The notes under the pieces were generated by a model. It was not told the origin of the DNA, did no database searches, and saw only the letters and a program-made list of their open reading frames with translations. A stretch of DNA of 64,000 nt, from assembly GCF_963583255.1 (NCBI RefSeq), contig NC_084819.1, forward strand, positions 6,346,501 to 6,410,500, given 5' to 3'. This DNA is from Pyrus communis (Eukaryota > Streptophyta > Magnoliopsida > Rosales > Rosaceae). Shown one piece after another: positions 23,505 through 34,824 of the stretch (positions are counted from its first letter, which is position 1; each line of letters starts with the position of its first letter). The position numbers and the translations under genes are program-made.

Positions 23505-23690
23505 ATGGTGGACGTACCATTAGCAGTACAATTTAATGATATTTTTCTCATTTTTCTTAATGTATAAGTAGAAGATTTCAAGTTCGACTCTCATCAATTA
23601 TGAGTGCGATACTTAATGGCTAGCTCATTGTGTGGTTTAACGCAACGCCTACCTTGATATTATTGTATCAAAGAAAAACTCTGCATGGAT
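23505..23690 (+). mobile_element. SINE-like element (tentative)
   Basis: It contains a pol III B-box-like TTCAAGTTCGACTCTC at 23578. A 3' part follows with GGCTAGCTCATTGTGTGGTTTAA and TTATTGTATCAAAGAAAA, reminiscent of common plant SINE tails. The A-box and 5' end are not clear. Confidence 0.4.
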
Positions 23691-24076
23691 ATAAAATTAG
23701 CCAAATGCTTAATTTCTTTAAAATATACAAATTACAGTTGTTCGGATCAGTTTCAACAATATAAACGTGTAATCTTGGACCAAATCGAACCAAACCAAAG
23801 CGTAATTAAATTGATTCAGCCTATATAGGAACGAGGGCTGGCCCTGGCTAATTGGAGCCTTGGGGCAAAAACTGAAAATAGGCCCTTGAAAATTACCATA
23901 ATACCCAAATTTGTTGGGTCATCATCTTCAACCTGTATTTTTTTCATCTTTTTTGTCCCACTTCCCACCTCCAAGATCTGAGGGTGGGTATTTGTCGGCC
24001 ACCAAGCTGGTCCGTGATCATGGCTAATACTCATACAGTTAGGAACTTTGGGATGGGCTGGGACATAAATTCATGG

Positions 24077-24577
24077 CCACTGTTGTAAAAATCCCCGCCT
24101 AGGTGGTAGGTGACTGGCCATTGTCCCAATTAGCTAGGTGTTTGAAAATTAAGAAAACCTATTGAGACGCCCGTCTAGACATGTTGAGGCGCCTGCATAG
24201 ACTGCCTAGGCACTCGCTTAGCCGGCCCAGACCCGCCTAGACACCTGCCTAGGTTGCAACTCACTTAGATAGAAAATAGATAACTTTCATTTTGCATTTT
24301 ATTGCTTCCAATAAATTGTAAGAGACTTATTGAACACTTAAATAAACACACATTATATGTTTGCTCTCCATATATATTTTTATTATGTTCCAATACTTCA
24401 TAATATATATGTCATTCTATTTTCTAGTTTATGATGAAATTATATATATTTTAAGTATAAACAGACATTTATTTACACGAAATACAATAAACTTACTTAA
24501 AATCCATTTAGTCTGCCTAGGCGCTAAGCCCCAACCCGCCGCCCGACTAGCACTTAACATCTTTTAGAACCTTGTTC
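24077..24577 (+). mobile_element. CCTAGGCG-rich non-autonomous element, copy 1
   Basis: The left end reads TTGTAAAAATCCCCGCCTAGG. The right end has CTGCCTAGGCGCTAAGCCCC and TTTTAGAACCTTGTT. The right end is the inverse of 28849-28910, so these are two copies of one family in opposite orientation. The GC-rich CCTAGGCG termini surround an AT-rich core. No coding capacity. Confidence 0.55.
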
Positions 24578-24676
24578 ATGGCTACTTGGTTTTCTTTATT
24601 TATATGTTAAGACTAACTTATAGAGCCATTTAGTATTATGGTCTAGTGATATTCATCTCACTAGACATTTTCTTAT

Positions 24677-24797
24677 GGGAAGTGTTATTGGCACTCCAAA
24701 AATCTCATTCTGCACTCCTCACAAGTGTATTTTTCTTTCCTAATATAAAAAGTTTGGAGTGTATAATGAGATTTTTGGAGTGCTAATAACAATTCCC
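24677..24797 (+). mobile_element. Hairpin MITE, copy 1 (121 bp, 8-bp target duplication)
   Basis: Inverted termini of about 40 bp (GGGAAGTGTTATTGGCACTCC at the left, its inverse at the right). The flanking 8-bp duplication TTTCTTAT is exact (24669-24676 and 24798-24805). An 8-bp duplication fits the hAT superfamily. Confidence 0.85.
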
Positions 24798-24805
24798 TTT
24801 CTTAT

Positions 24806-25111
24806 TGGAATGAACATTATTATTATGTTTCATCGCACACATTAGAGACTTCTAACATAATTATCCATGTAGTTTGTTATTTTAATGGCTTGTTTGTTTG
24901 TGCTAAAATTTTATTTATTAGAATAGTGAATGCAATATTGTTAAGTTTGTTAGGTAGACGATTTTCGATTCAGAATATAACAACCTTTTATTTTTTTATT
25001 CAACTTTCGAGTTGACAATGACAACGCTAAAAAATCAAAATGTTCAAGGATTTGAATTGCTCTTATTTTGCTTCTGTTATTGTCTGCAAGCTTGTGATAA
25101 CTGTTGCTTGT
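24806..25111. other. Intergenic 3' flank of the 770-aa subtilase
   Basis: AT-rich, no feature recognised. It presumably contains the 3' untranslated region and terminator of the gene at 25112-27424. Confidence 0.5.
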
Positions 25112-27424
25112 TCATTTTCCATCCGAGCCGGTGTCAAATATGACTGATATTGGACTACTAACAGAATGCTTATCAGAAACCCATCTCAAATATCCCTGAG
25201 CAAACGGAACTCCATCCTTTCCAGCGCCGTCTTCTGCGAGAAACTCCACTTGGAACGTAATCTCTTGGTTAACCTCTGTGAATGTGAGCACCTCAGGATT
25301 CACACTCATTCCCATTTGACGTGGTACATTAAGATCCAACTTGTAAGTTGAGTTAGCCGAGCCAACATTCTTCACTGTCCTTGTATAGTACTGAGACTTA
25401 GACTCATCAGATGACCCAACTATAATAGAAAATGAGGGATAGTTTAGCTGTGCTTCTGGTATGCTTTCTACTTCAGAGCAGTTTACTGTTTGTTGGGTGA
25501 TGACCTGTATCTGTTCGTTTGTGTAGTTCAATCCACACAAGTAAGGAATGTAATCAGCTGGTTTTGTGTCGTAGATGAGCCCAGGGTCATTTGCTTTGTA
25601 AGGGTTAACATGGCCTGCACCAGTGGCAAAGATGTCTGCCGGCTTAAGTGTCTCATCAACAATGGGCTTTCCTCCAAGGTTATTTACTCCCGCTGTTGTC
25701 ATAATTGCAGACTTAATGGCAGCCGGTGACCAGTCGGGGTGGGAACTCTTGAGCAAGGCTGCAATGCCGCTCAGGTGTGGGCATGACATTGAGGTACCTG
25801 AAATCATGTTAAATGTTGCGTTAGAATCCGTGGCATTGTCCACTGAAATGGGCCACGCCGCTAGGATGCTAACACCGGGACCAACGATGTCGGGCTTCAA
25901 AATTCCAGGGCTTTCCATATTCGGTCCCCTTGATGAAAAAGAAGTGATTTTGGGAGCAAGTTTATCTCCGATGATAGTTCCTTTGAACAAGATTGTGGCT
26001 GCAGGACTGGAGGTGGAGTTTAAGTAGGCTTTGATTCTCACACCTGCAGCATAACCCACATGCGTTGCGGGAAGCACATGGGGGTCAGCTAAGGTGCTAT
26101 CACCATCAGTCACTGCATTCACGAGAATCATGGCAGCTCCACCAGCTCTTTTCACTTCTGCCCCTTTGTCGATTCTTCCTATTCCTCCACCTCTCTCACA
26201 CACCACTATTGCCCCTTCAACATTCTCAAGTGATCCGGAAGAGCAGAATCTAGATGATTCCTTGCCATTTGCGCCTGCATACACCATAGGTAATAACTCT
26301 GAACCAAAATCTTTAGGCTGGAATAATGATTCACCGTTGTATTCTCCCCCATTTCCTAGCTTTGCTACTGCTCTTATGCTTCTGTCAATGGTGCTTGCTC
26401 CAACTGTGAGAATCCACGGCGCCTCGTTTGATAAACTACCATAGAAAGGACCAGAGTTTCCAGCTGAACAACTGACAAAGATTCCCTTTTGAATTGCTCC
26501 AAATGCACCAATTGCAATCCCATCAGCATAGAAGGGAAATGATGGACCTCCAAGTGAGAGGGAAAGCACGTCCACACCATCTTCGACAGCAGTATCCATT
26601 GCAGCTAAGATGTTACTTTCAGAACAGCCCTCCTCCCCGCAGACCTTGTACATTGCCACATGTGCGTAAGGTGCCATGCCCGATGCTGTGCCATAGGCCT
26701 GACCAAAGACGCTGACACCTTTGACAAAATTTCCTCCAGCTGTGCTGGACGTGTGTGTGCCATGACCTTCATCGTCAACTGGGGGAGCTCCTGTACTTTT
26801 CCCGCCTTGGAAATTTCTTGCCCCAATAAGCTTGTTATTGCACACTGTTCCATTAAAGTCACACTTGCCCTTCCATTTTGCTGGAGGAGGGGGCATTCCT
26901 TCGTCGCTAAATGATGGATGATCAGGTGTTATTCCAGTATCAAGAACTCCGATTATTACACCTTTACCGTAGTTTGCTTCTTTCCATACTCCCAGTCCTT
27001 GGTTCAATCCCAAGAAGTTAGGACTGTGAGTCGTGTGCAGAGGTAGAATTCGCTCTGGATGAGCGGACACAAACCCCTCTTTCTTTTCCATGGCCTTTAC
27101 TTCCTCCGGAGTGAGCTTTGCTGCAAACCCAGTGGCCACATTGCGGTATACATGAACCATCCGTGGATTCACCATCTTGTTTGAGCTTGATATAGTTGTC
27201 GGCAAAAATGTGTGATACCAACTCTCCAAATCTTGATGAGATTTTGAAAAAAGGAACTTCTGCACTGGTTTGTTTACCCACACAATATAAGTTTGCGTGT
27301 TTATATTTTCGTCATCCATCTCAGGTAGTGATTCTAGCGCTGCATCTTCATGAGCAACTCCTACTGATAAGTATAACGCGAAACTCAAGCCAAGAAGGAA
27401 AGCCACAAACCTTTTGCCTTCCAT
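25112..27424 (-). CDS. Secreted subtilisin-like serine protease (subtilase, SBT1/P69-like), intact
   Basis: A single-exon, 770-residue pre-pro-enzyme. A signal peptide ([16 protein letters not shown]) occupies residues 1-24. The inhibitor prodomain runs from about 44 (TYIVWVNKP) to 130, and the mature enzyme probably starts at [10 protein letters not shown] (131). The catalytic set is complete: D162 in LDTG, H221 in EGHGTHT, N323 in AGNSGP and S545 in GTSMSCPH. The protease-associated domain spans about 360-490. The fibronectin-III-like tail runs from about 665, with [17 protein letters not shown] box lies about 65 bp upstream. The relics at 19695, 29885, 32034 and 38910 are its closest relatives here, so it looks like the surviving member of a local expansion. 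Inferred role: apoplastic proteolysis. The substrate is unknown. Confidence 0.96.
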   Translation of the reverse strand: MEGKRFVAFLLGLSFALYLSVGVAHEDAALESLPEMDDENINTQTYIVWVNKPVQKFLFSKSHQDLESWYHTFLPTTISSSNKMVNPRMVHVYRNVATGFAAKLTPEEVKAMEKKEGFVSAHPERILPLHTTHSPNFLGLNQGLGVWKEANYGKGVIIGVLDTGITPDHPSFSDEGMPPPPAKWKGKCDFNGTVCNNKLIGARNFQGGKSTGAPPVDDEGHGTHTSSTAGGNFVKGVSVFGQAYGTASGMAPYAHVAMYKVCGEEGCSESNILAAMDTAVEDGVDVLSLSLGGPSFPFYADGIAIGAFGAIQKGIFVSCSAGNSGPFYGSLSNEAPWILTVGASTIDRSIRAVAKLGNGGEYNGESLFQPKDFGSELLPMVYAGANGKESSRFCSSGSLENVEGAIVVCERGGGIGRIDKGAEVKRAGGAAMILVNAVTDGDSTLADPHVLPATHVGYAAGVRIKAYLNSTSSPAATILFKGTIIGDKLAPKITSFSSRGPNMESPGILKPDIVGPGVSILAAWPISVDNATDSNATFNMISGTSMSCPHLSGIAALLKSSHPDWSPAAIKSAIMTTAGVNNLGGKPIVDETLKPADIFATGAGHVNPYKANDPGLIYDTKPADYIPYLCGLNYTNEQIQVITQQTVNCSEVESIPEAQLNYPSFSIIVGSSDESKSQYYTRTVKNVGSANSTYKLDLNVPRQMGMSVNPEVLTFTEVNQEITFQVEFLAEDGAGKDGVPFAQGYLRWVSDKHSVSSPISVIFDTGSDGK

Positions 27425-27485
27425 CTTTCGATTGAGAAGAACCCGAAAGTGGAAGTGATTTGTGTTAGTCTGCTATTAGAGAACC

Positions 27486-27496
27486 TATATATATAG
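27486..27496 (-). promoter_or_regulatory. TATA box of the 770-aa subtilase gene
   Basis: CTATATATATA on the minus strand, 62-72 bp before the ATG. The stretch between it and the start codon is shared with the pseudogene at 19695-21466. Confidence 0.65.
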
Positions 27497-27499
27497 TAG

Positions 27500-28848
27500 C
27501 TACACAGAAAGAGATGGAGATGAAACGTGGGGTTTGAAGGAACCTTCGCCGGCATTTCTTGTACCGATCTGACAATGACCCTCGAGGTTAAGGTATGCTT
27601 GTTGTGACTTGATTAACTAAGGGGATGCCAAATGAGGCTGAGCATAAGAGTCTAAAAATGCACGATTTTTGGAATTAAAATACAGAACTTGGTAATACTC
27701 GCTAATCGTTTCAGTTATACCAATGTAGCGAAAGATCTTATGTAAATTAAATAATACCAATATTTGTTTGTCTAGATTTTGGAGGTGCTATGTTTGTCTG
27801 GTGTCAACTTGGTTTATTGTTCTTCTTAATACCTGGATTTTGGATTGATTAGTAGTTAACATTCTTTCTTGGTTATGACTCTCGTATCTGGCTCTATTTT
27901 CGTACTTGTAATTTCAAGATGGAATAAAATAAAAAATAAACAAGCTGTCCCCATAAGTTGAGAAATTTTTAGTCGTGACGAGAACACAAGTAGTACACTA
28001 CGTGTTTTAATAAAAGTGGTGAGAAATTTTATTTTTTAACTTATTAACTTTTTTAGCACACATATCTTACCATTTGTATAGTGACACGTGATGTACTATC
28101 CCGTGTACCGATCACACTGAAAAATCTCTTTCATAAGTATAGTCGGGAAATTTTTGGGATTTGGCCATTTAGCCCGATTGTACACGACGGACATTTCAGT
28201 GGGACCGTAGATGTTAAGACTCGTTATTCACTTTTTCCGCTTTTTTTAGTGAATTATCATTAGTTTTTGAACTCCTCAACTTGCGTTCAATTCTTTTTTT
28301 TTTTTTTTTTTTAATTTTTTAATTTTTTTTTGTGCATTACAAGTATTTCTAACATTTTCATCACTTCTTTTTGCTTTCATTGGAAAATTTTGAGATTTTG
28401 TTGTATTTTGATGAAGGGAAGGAAGGATTTAGACTTCAGGATTCTTTCATAAGGAAGAGAAATATTACTAGACTAAGATGTAGTTGCAGACCTCACTCAT
28501 CTTAATGAGTTAGTAACGGTTAGATTATTTCTTATGAGTCACGTCTTAGGATTTTTGATTGCCAATGTTATAAACTTCCTTTATGCGGATTGCATTGCAT
28601 TATCCTACGTTGAGTGGATTAATGCTCAACAAACAAATTGAACTGCGTATTTAAGGAGTAATTACAATTAAGGATGCCAGTTTTCCTTATTCCTCACTAG
28701 CTTGGTTTCAGGTAAGTTCTTGTCACGGGGATGGGGATAACACTCCCACCTCGTCTCCCCGTCTTGCATACGCATTCTAGCCAAATTTGGACTTGCTTTT
28801 GTATTGCTACAGTAGTATTATTGTATGTTACATGCTGTATTCACAACA
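27500..28848. other. Upstream region and intergenic DNA, no further gene
   Basis: Distal promoter of the 770-aa subtilase, then AT-rich sequence. Poly-T tracts occur at 28291-28330. No coding sequence or known repeat was recognised. Confidence 0.45.
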
Positions 28849-29450
28849 AGGTTCTAAAAAAAGTTAGGCGCTAGTTAGGAGGCGGGCGGGGTCCTAGGCG
28901 GATTTATGTAAATTTATTATATATCTTGTAAATAAGTGCCTATTTACACTTAAAAAAAAAAAAATATACTTGTATGGACAATAAAAGAATGATAAAATGC
29001 AAAAATAGAAGTGGAAGAATACACAAAGTACATCCATCCAGTTAGTCCAATATTTATAAAACAGTAAGCATATAATTATAATGAGGAGTATTTTTGGATG
29101 ATAGACTAAATTCTTCTTGTTCATGATCCTTGCATTGGATTAGACATGTACTAAATTATTGAACCTTGTTGTATTTAGTTTACATCTTTTCATTGTATGT
29201 ATCCCCTCAAAAGTGCTCCAATTCATTTCACAATTGGATGAACTTGTAGTCAATCCATTCTTTGCAAATTAGGTACACCATTTCTATAAGTATACCATCA
29301 TGAAACTAAAAAAAAGAAAAAAGCACACAATTAATAAAAAAAATAAAAAGAAACTAAACCGCCTAGGATCGCCTAGCTCTAGACTGATTTTTCGAAATGA
29401 TTTGCCCTAAATCGCGGCGGGCCTTCACTGCCTAGTATGATTTTACACTA
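28849..29450 (-). mobile_element. CCTAGGCG-rich non-autonomous element, copy 2
   Basis: It begins CAAGGTTCTAAAAAAAGTTAGGCGCTAG, the inverse of the right end of copy 1 at 24527-24577. An AT-rich core follows, then CCGCCTAGGATCGCCTAG near 29360 and CACTGCCTAG near 29428. The 3' border is approximate. Confidence 0.5.
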
Positions 29451-29569
29451 ATTCACAATGTGAAAGGTTTTATGTAAATTACATGTACTCCATTATGATT
29501 TTACATTTGACATGCGTATTTTTCGATTTCCGATGAATTAACATCTTTCAATAACAGTAAATTTTTTAA

Positions 29570-29689
29570 GGGAATTGTTATTAGCACTCTAAAAATCTCA
29601 TTTTGCACTCCAAACTTTCTATAACCAGAAAGAAAAATCTACTTTTGAGGAGTGTAGGATGAGATTTTTGAGTGCTAATAACTATTCCC
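29570..29689 (+). mobile_element. Hairpin MITE, copy 2 (120 bp, 8-bp target duplication)
   Basis: Same inverted termini as copy 1 (GGGAATTGTTATTAGCACTC). The exact duplication TTTTTTAA lies at 29562-29569 and 29690-29697. Confidence 0.85.
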
Positions 29690-29884
29690 TTTTTTAATGT
29701 TTCGATTATGACAGTGGTAAACCCAAATAGAAGAATGTGACCTAAAATCATCAGCTAGCTACTTAGAGTTAACTTGAGGAGCAAGGCTTCGAACAGCCTT
29801 GAGTTTATTATGTTCATTATTATCGAATCATAAATTTACATGTAGATTTTCATAAGTTATCTACGTAAAATTCAAATTTCACCT

Positions 29885-31335
29885 AGAGCCAATGACCACA
29901 GATATTGGACTTGTTACATCATAACTTGCAGAAAACCATCTCAAATATCCTTGTGTCTGGATATTATTATCGTTGTCAAGTGCAGTAAATTCCACCTGGT
30001 ACGTAACTGTCTGGTTAACCTCCATGAATGTCAGCACCTGAGGGCGTCACGTTCATAAGCATATTACTTGGTACTAAATGATCCGAGTTGTAAGCTGAAT
30101 TACCCGGGCCAACATTCCTCACAGTCTTTCTGTAAAGCACAGACTTGGTCTGCATTTTATTCAATCTACGATAATAAAAAATGATGAATAATTCAGTTGT
30201 GTTTCTTCTATGGTGCCGATTTGAGAGCAGTTCACTGTTTCTTGGGGGATGGTGGTTATCTATTTTTTGGAGTAATTCAAGCCACATGAGTATGAATATA
30301 GTGCTTTGGTTGTAGATCGTGGTTGAACCCCAGACCATTTGCTTTCGAAGTGTTAACATGTCCTGCACCAATTGCAAAGATATTCCCAGTTTTGTTCCAT
30401 TAATCAACAATGGGCCTGTCTGCAAGATTTAGAACATTCGCAGTTGTCATGATGGTGGATTTGATGACTAATCAGGGTGTGACTTCTTGAGCAAGGCTGC
30501 GATTCCACCTAGGTGAAGAGTTAAAGTTGAGGTACCCGAAATTATGTTAAATGTTGCCTTTGGAGTAGGAAGTGTGGAGATGTCTACTGATTCAAGCCAT
30601 GTTGCCAGGATGTCAACACCAGGTCCAATGATGTTAGGTTGCAGAATTCCATGGCTGGTAGTGTTTGGCCCTCTTGATGAAAAGGATGCAATCTCGGGAT
30701 CAAGGGCGTCTCTGTTGCCATTGGACAAGATTGTGGCTGTAGGTTGTGAGTTTATGTTTAATATTATGTCGGTTGTTCTTGTTCCAACTGTGAGAATCCA
30801 TGAGGGCTCATTTGACAAAGAACCGGGTTCAAGACCAGAGTTTCCAGCTGCAGAGCTGATAAAAACTCCCTTTTGAGTTGCTCCAAATGCAACTTGCAAT
30901 CACATCCTTATAGAAAGGAATTGTGGGACAGCCAAGTGAGAGGGATAGCACGTCCACTCCATCCTCAACCACAAAATCCATTGCAGCCAAAACATAACCT
31001 TCAGAACAATCAAACTCACAGACTTTGTACATTGCCAAGTGAGCATGACGAGCCATGCCAGTAGCTGTGCCACTGGCCTCTCCAAACACGCTGGCACCAT
31101 GCAGGAAATTTCCTACAGTTGTGCTAGACGTGTCGCCCCCATCGCCATCTTGGTCAATTGGAGGTTCTGGATTAGGTATGCCTTTGCCTGCGCCAATGAA
31201 ATTTCTTGCACCAAATAACCCTGTTATTGCACGTTGTCTCAATGAACTCACACTTGCCTTTCCATGTACCCAGAGGAGGGGGCACTCCTTCGTCACCAAA
31301 TGAGGGATGATCTTGTGGTGAACTGATGATGCACC
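29885..31335 (-). pseudogene. Subtilase pseudogene with His lost and protease-associated domain deleted
   Basis: On the minus strand it starts in PQDHPSFGDEG, so the signal peptide, prodomain and catalytic Asp region are absent. At the active His the motif reads DGDGGDTSST where [10 protein letters not shown] is expected: the first His is Asp and the second is also lost. Asn survives in [10 protein letters not shown]. Most of the protease-associated domain is deleted: TTDIILNI joins directly to NSQPTATIL. The Ser region reads [13 protein letters not shown], with Ser kept and MSCP lost. Several frameshifts follow to the C-terminus near 29885. It is inactive by more than one lesion. Confidence 0.9.
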
Positions 31336-31599
31336 TTTTGTGAAAGTACTACGTTGTGAACTTAGGCCAGACCACCTGAGGACAAAAACTTGACTCTGGA
31401 GCTAAACGGCAAGTGCTTTATTTGATCGTCTAAGCCTGCACAGTTGGACACTACAAGTATCACCTGAGCATGGGGTTGTCTTTTCTGTATTACAACTTAT
31501 CGTTTTTATTTGATCGTAGCTTAATTTATCTTATTTTTCTTATCATGTTTTAGTGATGGAAAAGAATAGATAGAAGATACACACTGGCATAGGTTGATG
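31336..31599. other. Intergenic DNA between a subtilase relic and a LINE fragment
   Basis: No gene was recognised. It may include diverged subtilase sequence at its left edge or LINE sequence at its right edge. Confidence 0.4.
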
Positions 31600-32033
31600 A
31601 AATTTGTGATGGCATGACTCCCCTTTGTTGGTGGCTCGTGTTGCTTTGTTTTCAGACTATGTTGGTTTTCCTGGCTTTCGTTCTCAAATTAATATGCATC
31701 TTAACATATAGGTTTGTCTAATTTTCTTATGTTATTTTCTTAACCTTGTGATGTTCCTCGATCTGTTTTGCTGGGTCTAGACCAATAGGTTTGGCTTTAG
31801 AGGGGTTAGGTTTCATGTCTCCTCTTTTCCTTGTATCATTATTGTTTTCATTCTAGTGGGGTAAGGTTTATGCCTCCCCTTTTTTCATGTATTTTTTTAT
31901 CCTTTTATTCTTGTATTACGAGGGGTTAGGTTTATGTACCCAATGACTAGGTTTAACTTCCTTTTTTCGTTATGAATAAAATTGCCCTCATACTGTTGAG
32001 GTTTTCTGAAGAAAACAAAAGTTTAATTGGTTG
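31600..32033 (+). mobile_element. LINE 3' end, 5'-truncated copy
   Basis: WHDSPLLVARVALFSDYVGFPGFRSQ-like coding at 31623-31700 is the C-terminus of a plant LINE RNase H domain. A 3' UTR with repeated GGGGTTAGGTTTATG motifs follows. The same coding and UTR motifs occur on the minus strand at 50420-50960. It abuts a truncated subtilase relic at about 32034. Confidence 0.75.
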
Positions 32034-32929
32034 TGACCTACTTTAATAGCAAAGGAAAGTTAATTGAGTTGTGCTTCTGGTATGACTTCGACTTCTGAGC
32101 ATTTAACTATTTGTTACATGATTATCTTTATCAGCGTGTCATTGTAATTCAAGCCGCACAAGTAAAGAAAGTAATCCTCTTGTTTTATGTTGAATACGAG
32201 CCCAGGGTCATTTGCCTTTGCAGGGTTGACATGGCCTTCACCAATTTCAAAGAGGTCAGAGGTTTAAGCCCTTTCTCAACGATGGGTACGCTTGAGAGGT
32301 TTAATACTTTAGCATTTGTCATGATGGCAGATTTAATAGCAGCTGGATACCAATTAGGGTGTGATTTCTTGAGCAACACTGCAATGCTACTCAGGTGAGG
32401 ACTTAACATCGAGGTACCCAAAATTATGTTAAATGACACCTTAAGATTAGGAAGTGCGACATTGTCCACTGATTTAGCGAAGCTGCTAGGATTTTAATGC
32501 TTAACGTCGAGTCCAATGATGTTGGGTTTCAAAATTCTAGGGCTTGTGCAGCTTGGTTGTCTTGATAAAAAGAAGGCGGCACTGGGAGCAAGAGCATCTC
32601 CAAGTACGGTGTTATATGAGTTGAGCTTCTCATCTTGTGATTTTAGTATTCTTTCTGTAGTACTTGCTCCAACTATGAGAAACTTTAAGGCCTCATTACT
32701 AGACTTTCCAATTCCATGGCTAACGAGTATTCCTCTTTTCATTGCTACAAATGCACAAATTGCAATATATCATCGTAAAACGAAAGTGTCGGACCTCCAA
32801 TTGAGGCCAGTTAAGATGTCACCGGACCTACAACCAATGCTACATTGCAAAATGAGCACAAGGTGCCGTGCCATTTGACTTTCCAAACATGCTAGCCCCT
32901 TGCACAAAATTTCCAGCAGCTGTGTTAGA

Positions 32930-33313
32930 TGTTGCAGCATAAACATGTTGCTAATGTAGATCAAAGGAAGTGAATTGCATCACATTGCAGTTCAAAATGA
33001 ATTAAAGTGTTCTTAGTTTAATTTTCAACTTATAAGTTGAATGTAATTGATAACTAGGATTAAAACATCTAAACAATGGAGAGTGTGCCATTTGTCCAAA
33101 TTTGTTAAGTTTTTAAGTAGTCCCATGTGGAGCACGTGAGCACGAGTGAGGCATGTGGCTCCCTAACGGTTATATTTTGTTCTGTATATTTCATTCACAC
33201 CTTATGTATCTGTGTGTGATTGAATGCCTCTGTAATCGAATCCAAGAGGAATAGAAAGAGAGCAATGTACTCTCCAAGTTTTACAGAACCGTTGTTCATC
33301 TTAGTGTGTTTCA
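32930..33313 (+). repeat. 5' LTR of the first copia element
   Basis: TG start at 32930; probable TTTCA end at 33313, followed by long T runs. It matches 37706-38028 over most of its length with several substitutions, so the insertion is not recent. Confidence 0.75.
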
Positions 33314-33379
33314 TTTTTTTTTTTTTTTGTTTTTTTTTCCAAAAAACTTATTTTTCTGAGTGAGGTCTATGCTAGATGC

Positions 33380-34817
33380 AATATGTGCATTGCTAAACCA
33401 GAAGGTTTTGAACAAGAAAAGAATCAGACATGGGAGCTTGTTGATAGGTCTACTGAGAAACCAATGATTGGTGTAAATAGGTTTTCAAAACCAAATTGAA
33501 CTTGGATGGTACAATTCAGAAGCATAAAGTCAGATTGGTTGCCAAAAGGCTATTCATAGAAGCCTGGTATTGGCTTCAACGAAACCCTTGCACCAGTTGC
33601 AAGGCTTGACACAATCAGAACCTTGATTGTTCTTGCTGCACAGAGAAATTGGAAGCTACATGAGTTGGATGTGAGTCTGCATTTTTTAATGGTGTTTTAC
33701 AAGAAGAGGTTTATGTTAATCAACCTGATGGTTTGGTAAAGTCTGGAACTGAAGACAAGGTGTATAGATTAAAGAAGGCTTTCTATGGGCTAAAACAAGC
33801 ACCCAAAGGTTGGTATGATGAGATAAATAGTTATCTACTAAGTTGTGGGTTTCAAAGGAGTCCTAGTGAAGCCACATTATATATCAAACTGAGAAATGAG
33901 GAATCACTGATTGTATCCATCTATGTGTATGACATTGTGTATACTGGAAGCTATGCAATGTCGATTGAAGAATTCAAACAGGATATGATGAAGTAATATG
34001 AAATGACTGATCTTGGATTGCTCTATCATTTCCTTGGAATGGGAATTGTCTGAGGTGAACTAGTAAATTCGTAAACTAGAAGAAGTATGCTCTTGCTCTT
34101 AGGGATAAATTTGTCTTGAAGGATGATTTTAAACCAGTTAGTATACCTCTTCTTGTGAATGAGAAAGCGAAGAAGAAAGATGGAAGTGAACCTGCAAATG
34201 AAGCTCTTTATAAGAAAATGGTTGGCAGCTTGTTGTACTTGACAACTACTAGACCTGATATATTCTCAAGATTCATGCACAACCCTACCAAAAAATACTT
34301 TGGGATAGCTAAAAGAGTACTAAGGTACATTAAGGGAATCTTGAATTATGGAATTGAATATGTCAAAGGTAAGAAGGCAATGACTGTTGCTAATGTGATA
34401 ATGATTGAAGAAGTGGTGATACTGATTTGAAAAGCACATAAGGATATGCATTTTCCTTTGGAAGTGGCATTTTCTCTTAGACTTCAGTAAAGCAACACAG
34501 CTAGCACTCTCCACTGTAGAAGTTGAGTATGTAAGTGCATATGAAGCCACAACTCAAGCAATTTGGCTTAGGTTTGTCTTGGAAGATTTTGGTGAGTTGC
34601 AAACTAAGGCAACATCAATGTATTATGACAACAACTCTGCCATTGCCATGACAAGGAACCCTGTGTTTCACTAGAGGTCCTAGCATATCAATTGAAGGTA
34701 TCATTTCATTAGGGAAGCTATGTAGAACAATGTGATTGACTTGGTGTACTGCAAATCTGAAGAACCACTTGCAAACATATTCACCAAAGCTTTACCTAAA
34801 GAAAGGTTTAATTATCT
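33380..34817 (+). pseudogene. Copia RT and RNase H remnant
   Basis: RT motifs appear in order: TWELVDRSTEKPMIG, PVARLDTIRTLI, the [21 protein letters not shown] block (33751-33820) and the catalytic box reading YVYDIVY where YVDDI(I/V)Y is expected. RNase H traces follow to about 34800 (YYDNNSAIAM, NIFTKALPKE). There are frameshifts near 33480, 33550 and 33680 and several stops. The Asp-to-Tyr change in the YVDD box alone would abolish catalysis. Confidence 0.85.
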
Positions 34818-34824
34818 TAGAATG

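Noticed and set aside
23343..23567. A hydrophobic 74-codon frame (Ile/Tyr/Phe-rich)
   Set aside because: It comes from TA and T tracts and is low-complexity translation, not a membrane protein.
25490..27435. Plus-strand and alternative minus-strand frames across the 770-aa subtilase
   Set aside because: Same reason: they mirror the real coding frame and show no independent motif.
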